From positions 1 through 43,109 of the forward strand of contig JABICB010000018.1 of the NCBI GenBank assembly GCA_018652475.1: DNA of 43,109 nucleotides. The letters are read 5' to 3'. Both the position numbers and the translations under genes were made by a program. Below, piece after piece: positions 41,712-43,109 of the stretch; within the stretch, counting starts at the first letter, position 1; every line of letters starts with the position of its first letter. The DNA is from an archaeon. Its GTDB lineage: Archaea; Nanobdellota; Nanobdellia; SCGC-AAA011-G17; PNOQ01. The notes under the pieces are model-generated. The model searched no databases. It was not told the DNA's origin and saw nothing but the letters and a program-made list of their open reading frames with translations.

Positions 41712-42652
41712 AAACTGTACCCGTTACTGGAGGGGCAGGATTTATTGGAAGTCATGTTTGTGAATCTTTGATAAAGAGGGGCGATAAAGTAATAGTGGTG
41801 GATAATTTTAATGATTATTATGATGTTCAATTAAAAAGAAATAGGATTAAAAAATTCAATGATAATTGTAAAATATACGAAGTTGATATTACTGATTATG
41901 TTGAAATGGAGAAAGTTTTTTCTGAAAATAAAATTGATCAAGTTTGTCATCTTGCTGCACAGGCAGGAGTTAGATATTCGATAGAAAATCCTTTTGTTTA
42001 TGAACAGAATAATATTTTGGGTACATTAAATTTGCTTGAACTTTGTAGGCATAAAAAAGTAAATTCATTCATTTTTGCATCTTCTTCATCAGTATATGGT
42101 GGAAATAAAAAAATTCCTTTTTCAGAATCAGCTTCTGTTGATAAACCAATTTCGATATATGCTGCAACAAAAAAATCTACTGAACTAATGGCATATACGT
42201 ATCATGATATGTTCGGAATAAATTGTACAGGATTAAGATTTTTTACAGTTTATGGGCCATGGGGAAGGCCAGATATGGCACTATTCAAGTTTACAGATTC
42301 TATTCTTAAAGAAGAAAAAATTGATGTTTATAATTTTGGTAAAATGAAAAGGGATTTTACTTATGTTGATGATATAGTTACAGGAGTAATTTCTGCATTA
42401 GATCATAATTATCCTTATGAAATTTTCAATTTAGGTAATTCTGATACTGTAGAATTGAATTATTTTATAGAACTTATTGAAAAAGAATTAGGAAAAAAAT
42501 CCCTAAAGAATTTAATGCCTATGCAAGCAGGAGATGTTCCTGAAACTTATGCAGATATTTCAAAAGCTAGGAAAATGTTAGGATTTGATCCCAAAATAGG
42601 GATTGGGGAAGGAATAAAAAGATTTATTAAATGGCATAAGGAGTATTATTAA
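41708..42652 (+). CDS. NAD-dependent sugar epimerase (UDP-glucuronate 4-epimerase-like)
   Basis: A 314-residue SDR-type enzyme. GGAGFIGSHVCESL is the NAD site, YAATKKSTE carries the catalytic Tyr and Lys, and SSSSVYG the Ser. LAAQAGVRYSIENPFVYEQN is characteristic of UDP-glucuronate 4-epimerases, as are GRPDMALFKFT and RDFTYVDDIV. With the preceding dehydrogenase it would give UDP-galacturonate or a relative. The residue after KT in the start region (MKTVPVTGGAG) has Pro where Leu/Ile is usual. Confidence 0.9.
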   Translation: MKTVPVTGGAGFIGSHVCESLIKRGDKVIVVDNFNDYYDVQLKRNRIKKFNDNCKIYEVDITDYVEMEKVFSENKIDQVCHLAAQAGVRYSIENPFVYEQNNILGTLNLLELCRHKKVNSFIFASSSSVYGGNKKIPFSESASVDKPISIYAATKKSTELMAYTYHDMFGINCTGLRFFTVYGPWGRPDMALFKFTDSILKEEKIDVYNFGKMKRDFTYVDDIVTGVISALDHNYPYEIFNLGNSDTVELNYFIELIEKELGKKSLKNLMPMQAGDVPETYADISKARKMLGFDPKIGIGEGIKRFIKWHKEYY

Positions 42653-42666
42653 TATATTCGCATAAA

Positions 42667-43109
42667 ATGAGATTAATAAATATTCATAAAGTAAATACTT
42701 TAAATGTTGGTGATTTAGTTTCATCTCCCTCATTATATTATTCTTTTGATTTACCAGTTATCCAGCTGGACATTACTAAACTTATTAATTTCAAATTTGA
42801 AAAAAATGATGTAGTATTAGTCGGGGGAGGAGGGCTATTAGAACACACTAATTTCCATAATTATTTAAAAAAATTGATTTTAATAAAAGAAAAATATAGT
42901 AAATTAATATTCTGGGGCGTTGGAAAAAATTCACATTTTGGTAGGAAGAAATGTTTGAGGCTTAATAAACTTGATAGAAGTAATAAATTATTGTTATCTG
43001 CAAATTTAGTAGGAGTTAGAGATAAATCTATTTTTTTCGAATATGTTCCTTGTGCAAGCTGTCTTAATCCTACTTTTCAAAAAGTTATTTTTAATGAGCC
43101 TCTTCATGA
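42667..43109 (+). CDS. Polysaccharide pyruvyl transferase family protein, partial
   Basis: Open frame from ATG 42667 to the right edge, 147 residues visible. Motifs of the family: NVGDLVSSPSLYY at the start, VVLVGGGGLLEHTNF, KLIFWGVGKNSHFG and LVGVRDKS. These proteins place pyruvyl groups or act as glycosyl-transfer-type enzymes on surface glycans. The C-terminal half lies outside the window. Confidence 0.85.
   Translation, partial: MRLINIHKVNTLNVGDLVSSPSLYYSFDLPVIQLDITKLINFKFEKNDVVLVGGGGLLEHTNFHNYLKKLILIKEKYSKLIFWGVGKNSHFGRKKCLRLNKLDRSNKLLLSANLVGVRDKSIFFEYVPCASCLNPTFQKVIFNEPLH

Noticed and set aside
1-43109. Transposases, integrases, CRISPR arrays, rRNA genes
   Set aside because: I looked for transposase/integrase-like proteins, regular direct repeats with spacers and rRNA-like conserved stretches and saw none.

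Overview
The window is an AT-rich archaeal chromosome segment. Archaeal markers include Hjc, aRF1, Rpo11, TFS, aMBF1, PCNA, Cbf5, ribosomal proteins eS19/eL31/eL39, Dph6, form III RuBisCO with AMP phosphorylase, an S-layer protein, pilin-type class III signal peptides, and TTTAAA/TTTATA boxes 28-34 nt before start codons (mostly leaderless transcription). The compact overlapping genes, class II LysRS and the set of short membrane-anchored proteins suggest a DPANN lineage of the Woesearchaeota/Pacearchaeota kind. That placement is inference; there is no rRNA here.

Layout. (1) 1-9.6 kb, minus strand: a partial secreted lamin-tail-domain protein, Hjc, a 53-residue truncated histone-fold protein, LysRS, a small membrane protein, the tight operon eS19-eL39-eL31-Cbf5-radical SAM, CysRS, then a pilin-like protein, a PD-(D/E)xK-like protein and a lipoprotein next to tRNA-Phe(GAA). 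(2) 9.7-19.8 kb, plus strand: an MBL-fold protein, ValRS, aRF1 (with NIKD instead of NIKS), ScpB, a membrane glycosyltransferase, a thioredoxin-like protein, aMBF1, a METTL5-like methylase, Rpo11, signal peptidase, TFS and PCNA. (3) 19.8-29.9 kb, plus strand: a cell-surface region with five class III-signal pilin-like proteins around a 1218-residue cysteine-rich secreted protein, then an S-layer protein with its own leadered promoter, and two related membrane-anchored proteins. (4) tRNA-Ser(UGA), then 30.1-38.0 kb: AMP phosphorylase, RuBisCO and ribose-1,5-bisphosphate isomerase, a complete AMP salvage route to 3-phosphoglycerate, all on the minus strand. Interleaved on the plus strand are a RimK-type ligase with a retropepsin-like partner, and Dph6 with a free-standing glutamine amidotransferase domain. 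(5) 38.1-43.1 kb, plus strand: a SpoIIM-family protein and a surface-polysaccharide cluster (flippase, UDP-sugar dehydrogenase, epimerase, partial pyruvyl transferase).

Best candidates for something undescribed: the pilin-like/cysteine-rich gene cluster at 19.8-26.5 kb; the unusual aRF1 motif together with UGA stops that occur only inside ATGA gene overlaps; an S-layer gene whose 3' end has different codon use and whose ribosome-binding site sits in a hairpin. No CRISPR array, transposase or rRNA gene was seen, and no gene-free stretch exceeds about 210 bases.
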